NCBI RefSeq assembly: GCF_902686445.1
Contig: NC_062215.1
Span: 32,408,750-32,472,749, forward strand
DNA: 64,000 nucleotides
Direction: 5' to 3'
Source: Sciurus carolinensis
Taxonomy: Eukaryota; Chordata; Mammalia; Rodentia; Sciuridae
The translations under genes and the position numbers were made by a program. Below, in pieces: positions 59,651 through 64,000 of the stretch (position 1 is its first letter; every line of letters starts with the position of its first letter). Under the pieces are notes generated by a model. The model had not been told where the DNA came from, searched no databases, and worked only from the letters and a program-made list of their open reading frames with translations.

Positions 59651-61559
59651 TCCACAGGGCTGTGCGTCGGCAAGAACTGGACTCATCTGCAGCCCACCAA
59701 CCAGCTGGTCCTCAGAACCCTTCCGTGGAGCCTCCTACCTTAACTCTTCTCCTGTTTCCGAGCTCTGCTTTCCCCACCCCCAGACAGGCCTGCCACCTGC
59801 CCACCCCTGCTGCCCACCGCCTGCTGGGTTTGCCTGTCCTCCTGGAACCCAGTGGACCTGCCTCCAGAGGTGGGAGCCAAAGCCTTCTCTAGAGCAGGAG
59901 CACGTCTCGGAAGCTGTCTCACACGGCTGCAACTCTGCCACTCGGATCGCAGCCATCTAGCAGAGGCCCTGCCAGCCCAGGGCGTCGCTTTAATTAAAAT
60001 ATGTAAAACATCCTGGTGGGACTTGGATCCAAAGACACAGGAGCCCGCCTTGGACAGGAGCAGGGCAGGCCTGCCCAGTCTTGGGGCTGGCCCTTCTCCA
60101 GCCTGGGAGGGCTAGGACCGTCAGGGGGGCCCTCCCAAAGCCTGGGGGCCGTGGTGTCTGAGATGCACCATCCACATACTCCGGGGGCACAGAACTTAAC
60201 TGGGGCAAGAACATCTGCCAAGAGAGCCACACCAAGCCCATTGGCCAGCACCGTGACCCTTGCACTTTCTGGGAAGGACAGACATCACCCCAGTTGCCAG
60301 CCACACTGATTTTCTAAAAGGAGTCACTGGGAAGCAGCTCCTGGGTGTGGATATAACTCTTTAAGTGAAGCTGTTTCCCTTTCCCAGACTAAGAGGCTCC
60401 TAAGCACATTCTTTATTCAGACTTTGCTTTCCACACTGAAAGGAAGAGTGGCAGGGACACATTGACTAGGGCAGGGACGAGCAAACTCTTTAGCACAAAG
60501 TTTGTGCAAAATCAGGGGGAAAAAATGCTTCTAGACCAAATTTTTTCATCCAGCTTTTTTTTTTTTTTAAAAGGAAATGCAATATTTGCAAATTGTTTTA
60601 AGCATCCTTGAATTTGTTTCCCCCATGATTGGAGGAATTCGTGATTCTTACTGAAATGTCAGGACCTGCACAAGTATCATGTGCCACGATCTGATTCTGG
60701 GGTTCGGGCCTACAGCAGAACTTTTTCTATGTAATGATGTAAACTGTGGGGAGTATTGAAGAATTTGGAGCAGGAAAGGCAAATTGGACCCTGAACCCAG
60801 ACACAGACCAAGGGACCCAAATGGAAAAAAAAAAAAAAGCCCCATTAGGAGTTCCAAGTCCAGAAGAGCAAGGGGTAGGCATGTTTGAAATTAAGTCTCT
60901 GGGGGAGAATAAACCAAGCTGCAGGAGAAGGAAAGGGGCACCAAGTGCTGTGAGATTGACAGCTTCTCCTTCCCACCCCTCCCAGGAGAGCCAAGTGGAG
61001 ACGGGCGCCCATCCGCTCCAGAACAACCTCTGATGAAGACAAGCCCACACCCCTCTGCGCAGGCACAGCTTCCTCAGGGCAGAGCCGGAGCTACTGTCTG
61101 CATGTCGGGGTGTCAGGCTGAATTATTTGAGCTTAAAAACCAAATCCCCTCCTTCCTGGGTTACTTAACTGTCTGCCTGGCGAGGCAGGAGATTACCAGT
61201 GACACACACCAGGGCCTGCTTGGCCGCTCCAGACAGAGAAGCTTTGATCACCTGCGAAACCCCAGACACCAGGACTCCTAATGATGAGTAATGAGCTCAA
61301 ATGTCGGAAAGTTACCCAGCACTGTGCCGCAGACACACCCGATCCCACGGAAGCCTGGAGAGTCCATGCCAGGAAGACAGTACAGCCATCTAGTGTCCTG
61401 GGGAAGAACTTGACCCCAACTCCTACGCCCACCCAGCCCACTCAGAGTCCTACCCACTCACCAATGAGGCAGAAAGGTTTCTAGGCTTCGGCACTTGGCT
61501 CTTACAAGGGTTGCTTTGGGATCTAGTGGCCTGAATTTTTCTTTATATCATTCAAAATT
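59651..61559. other. unassigned DNA, partly conserved-looking
   Basis: GC-rich 59.7-60.3 kb gives overlapping frames on both strands. 61100-61330 (TTATTTGAGCTTAAAAACC, CTAATGATGAGTAATGAGC) may be a conserved element. A T run and A run at 60557-60573 and 60825-60838. Confidence 0.35.
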
Positions 61560-61710
61560 ATAGCTTGCTTCATTCATTCATTCATTCATTCATTCATTCA
61601 TACATGTATTCAACACACTTACTGAATGACTAAGATGAACTAGGCATGGTGCTGGATGCTCAGGATAGAAGACAACTCAAACAGGACCTCCATCCTAAGT
61701 AACTTGCAAC
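61560..61710 (-). repeat. L2 3' end with an (ATTC)n tract
   Basis: (CATT)n at 61570-61601, then ATGAACTAGGCATGGTGCTG and an AACAGGACCTCCATCC stretch: a reverse L2 end. Confidence 0.72.
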
Positions 61711-62004
61711 CTACCCCAGGGACAGTTTCCCAAGTCCAGCTTCAAAAGGCTGCAAGGTATGCGGCCTGACCGAGCCAGCTAATAGGCATCAAGATCGCCC
61801 TAAGAAGGTCTGGATTACATTGCCCCTTCTGACATCAGGGACAAGAAGCAAGCGGGGGATGGAATTCAAAGATCTTGGGGTTCAATGTGTGAGTATTCCC
61901 AGCCTCAAGCTATACCTGCATCACTTCATCTGGGAGTTCCTCCTGCCCTGATGTTAGTTGCGAAGAGGTCAAACTTGAGCCATCTTTTCACTCATGGAAA
62001 ACTC

Positions 62005-62245
62005 AAGCCCAGAGAGTCTCAAACTTTGCCATGCATTAGAATCATCTTGGGTGAGCATTAAAAACATCTCTCTATTTTTTTTTTTTTTAAAGCACTAGGA
62101 AGTGAACCCAGGGCCTCATGTGTGCTAGGCAAGTGCTCTACCACTAAAAAAAAAAAAAAAAAAAATCATCTTTAAGGTCTAGGTCTCACTCTCAAGATAG
62201 TCTAACTCAGAAGGTCTTGAGAAACAGAAGTTAGGGTGATCAACC
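62005..62245. repeat. MER5-type hAT repeat split by an ID
   Basis: Left GAGTCTCAAACTTTGCCATG and right TCAGAAGGTCTTGAGAAACA, with the ID at 62063-62160 between them. Confidence 0.65.
62063..62160 (-). mobile_element. ID SINE, 5'-truncated, bounded by A and T runs
   Basis: The minus strand reads T19, then AGTGGTAGAGCACTTGCCTA to a short A tail. The first part of the ID (the GGGGCTGGGG start) is missing and replaced by a T run. AAAACATCT and AAAATCATCT flanks suggest a target duplication. Confidence 0.8.
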
Positions 62246-62350
62246 ATCTCAATTTACCCAGACTTGAAGGGGTTTCCAGGATGTGAAGACTTTCGCTTTT
62301 AAAAACTGGGACAGTCCCAGAAGAATCAGGACAGATTGGTCACACCAACT
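62225..62350. repeat. short DNA repeat, intact copy
   Basis: GGTGATCAACCATCTCAATT to GAATCAGGACAGATTGGTCA. Second copy of the repeat at 48553-48915. Confidence 0.7.
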
Positions 62351-62939
62351 AGAGCAGACACTGTTAGTCCCTGCCCAGTAACACTCCCTCCTTCTGAGTC
62401 ACAGAATCCCAATTTTAATCAGATAGTAACATGCTCAGGGAAGCTAAGCATTCATCCAACCACAGGTGGTACACACAGATCGTTTGGTAATCCCATATCC
62501 CGTGGCTATTTGTTTACTTAAGGTGAACCTGTGACCCACTTCTGACCAATGAGTTACAAAGGGAACACTTATAGAAAGTACATTACACCTGAAGTAAAAA
62601 AGTGAGACAAAGGTCTCTCTGCCGGGGATGCAGTTATTTGAGAATATGAAGGATGAACTCTGGCAGCCATTCTGCAATCATGAGGCAACAAACCTAAGGA
62701 TAAAAATTCAGCTGCACGGAGGTTCAAGATGGCGGACTAGAGGGCGGCTGCATTTCATGTTGCTCCAGGACTCAAGATTCAAAAGAGGAGATAGTGACTT
62801 GGGACCAACTCAAAGCCGCCCGGGGAGTTTCTCCCATAGGGGAGGCGTCCCCGAAGGGGCAGTAGCCCTGGAACGCAGAGAACTTTGTGAAGTACAGTGA
62901 CTCGGCGGGTCGCCCCTCCCCCGCCGGAGCGGTAAAAAC

Positions 62940-63491
62940 GGACAGCGAAGCGGAGCGAAAAATGGCGGATTGAAGTTTCCAGGACCGCGGGCAGATTCTC
63001 TAACCTAAGGAGACTCGTCTGCGAAGGGTGAGGCTCTCAAGCCCAGGAGGGAGGTCCGGGCCCCTGGGAACGTTGCCTGCAAAGGCTGCCCCTGCCCAGG
63101 CGGCAAGACACACCTCCCCTGCTGGAGCAGTGAACTCGGAAAGCGGGGATCTTTGCAAGGGAGGTTGTGCGACACACTGCTTGGTTTTGAAGCGATCTGC
63201 CAGGGCTCCAGCGGCTGCCAGAGAAAGAGTGGGGCGGCGAGTTGTTTGGATCCAGCAACCGCCTGAGCAACGGGGAGGGGGCTGCCCAGAGGAGGTGGAG
63301 GTACGCAGTGAGTGCCTTGGTCTCCAAGCGCCCACACCTGGAGGAAGAGACGAGCGACGGGTCACTGGGGCTTGGAGCATATGTACGAGGCTCCAAGTGA
63401 CTGCTCAGAGGGCGGGTCGCATAGCCAGGCGATTAGGTGCATAGCAAGGTCCGGTCCAGGGACCTAGGCACCTTTTCTTGAATGAACTACA
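62940..63491 (+). repeat. L1 promoter unit 1 (~0.55 kb)
   Basis: First of two tandem units. Shared landmarks are CCTAAGGAGACTCGTCT (63004 and 63558), GCTGCCAGAGAAAGAG, and GAGCATATGTACGAGGCTCC (about 63375 and 63935). Offsets between matching landmarks rise from 544 to 562 bp because of small indels. Confidence 0.85.
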
Positions 63492-64000
63492 CAGAGACAA
63501 ACTGAGGGGCGAAGTGAAGGTTCCAGGACTTCAGGCAGCGTCTCTGAGAAGGGACAACCTAAGGAGACTCGTCTACGAAGGGTGAGGCTCCCAGGCCCAG
63601 GAGGTAGGTCTGGGCCCCTGGGAAGGCTGCCCTGCCCAGGCAGTAAGACACATCTACCCTCATTGGAACAGTGAGCTCGGAAAGTGGGAGACCTTGCAGA
63701 GGAGGCCGAGCAGCACACCGCTTGGTTTTTTGGTTTTTTGGACCAATCTGCCAGGGCTCCGGGGGCTGCCAGAGAAAGAGTTGGGTGGCGAACTATTTGG
63801 ATTCAGCAACTGCCTGAACAACGGGGAGGGGGCTGTCCTGAGGAGGTGGAGGTGCGCAGTGAGTGGCTTGGTCTCCAAGCGCCCACACAGAACACCTGCC
63901 TGGAGGAAGAGACGAGTGACGGGTCACTGGGGCTTGGAGCATATGTACGAGGCTCCAAGTGACTCTTCAGAGGAGGGGTCGCATAGCCAAGTGATTAGGT
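63492..64000 (+). repeat. L1 promoter unit 2, cut by the window end
   Basis: Second copy of the same unit, high identity to unit 1 by eye, stopping at the position equivalent to 63438. It differs by small indels, including an expanded GGTTTTTT repeat near 63725. Confidence 0.85.

Larger units (their letters stand above)
62716..64000 (+). mobile_element. 5' UTR of an L1, cut by the window end
   Basis: GC-rich and CpG-rich sequence begins abruptly after AT-rich flank. Its first 20 bases include CAAGATGGCGG at 62725-62735, a YY1-type site in the position it holds at the 5' end of other mammalian L1s. The head (to about 62939) is followed by two tandem units of about 0.55 kb. ORF1 and ORF2 would lie beyond the window. 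Unlike the other L1s here it is not 5'-truncated, so it could be a long or full-length copy. Family assignment rests on the start motif and architecture; an ERV or SVA-like origin is less likely. Confidence 0.75.

Noticed and set aside
63000..63444. Long open frames on both strands (138, 126, 119, 110 residues)
   Set aside because: They lie in the CpG-rich L1 5' UTR units. An antisense L1 frame is conceivable but nothing recognisable is encoded.

Overview
The window looks like mammalian nuclear DNA from a squirrel-family rodent (Sciuridae, perhaps a ground squirrel or marmot). I base this on many ID SINEs, many dimeric SINEs that join a B1 (7SL-type) left half to an ID-like right half (the B1-dID architecture), and an L1 lineage whose 3' end recurs three times in the window. 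Ancient mammal-wide repeats (L2, MIR, MLT1, MER5-type hAT, old L1) fill much of the rest. There is no bacterial-style gene packing, CRISPR array, rRNA or tRNA gene.

Only one protein-coding gene is convincing: an intact, apparently single-exon CCDC182 at 53416-53877 on the minus strand, 153 codons. From memory of the human map, CCDC182 lies between MSI2 and MRPS23/CUEDC1 on 17q22, so the long gene-free left part (1 to about 53 kb) is probably the MSI2-CCDC182 intergenic region. That synteny is inference, because neither neighbour is visible here.

Layout. 1-5 kb: an old L1 ORF2 fragment split by SINEs, plus a solo LTR. 5-13 kb: mostly unrecognised sequence with a GT microsatellite, an MLT1 LTR and an ID. 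13.4-17.6 kb: L1-derived DNA with a CA repeat and a MaLR-type LTR inside. 18-24 kb: L2, MIR, a CR1/L3-like relic and unique DNA. 24.6-27.1 kb: an LTR-internal-LTR provirus of MaLR type that split a B1 SINE. 27-43 kb: L2, MIR, SINEs, MLT1, a GT-rich degenerate tract and several unique blocks that look like candidate conserved non-coding DNA. 43.9-46.2 kb: a nested cluster in which an old L1 received a younger 5'-truncated L1 and then, at essentially the same site, a U6 snRNA-L1 chimeric retrocopy. 47-53 kb: SINEs and MIR. 53.4-54.1 kb: CCDC182 and its putative promoter. 54-62.7 kb: SINEs, MLT1, small tandem repeats and unique DNA. 62.7-64.0 kb: the GC-rich 5' UTR of an L1, with a YY1-like start and tandem units of about 0.55 kb, running off the window.

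I found no novel multi-gene system. The most informative structures are the U6-L1 chimera with its abutting 15-bp target-site duplication, the provirus, the L1 promoter repeats, a paired hairpin at 37.92 kb, and the intact CCDC182. Repeat family names come from recognition, not a database search, and repeat edges are approximate unless a duplication or terminal repeat fixes them.
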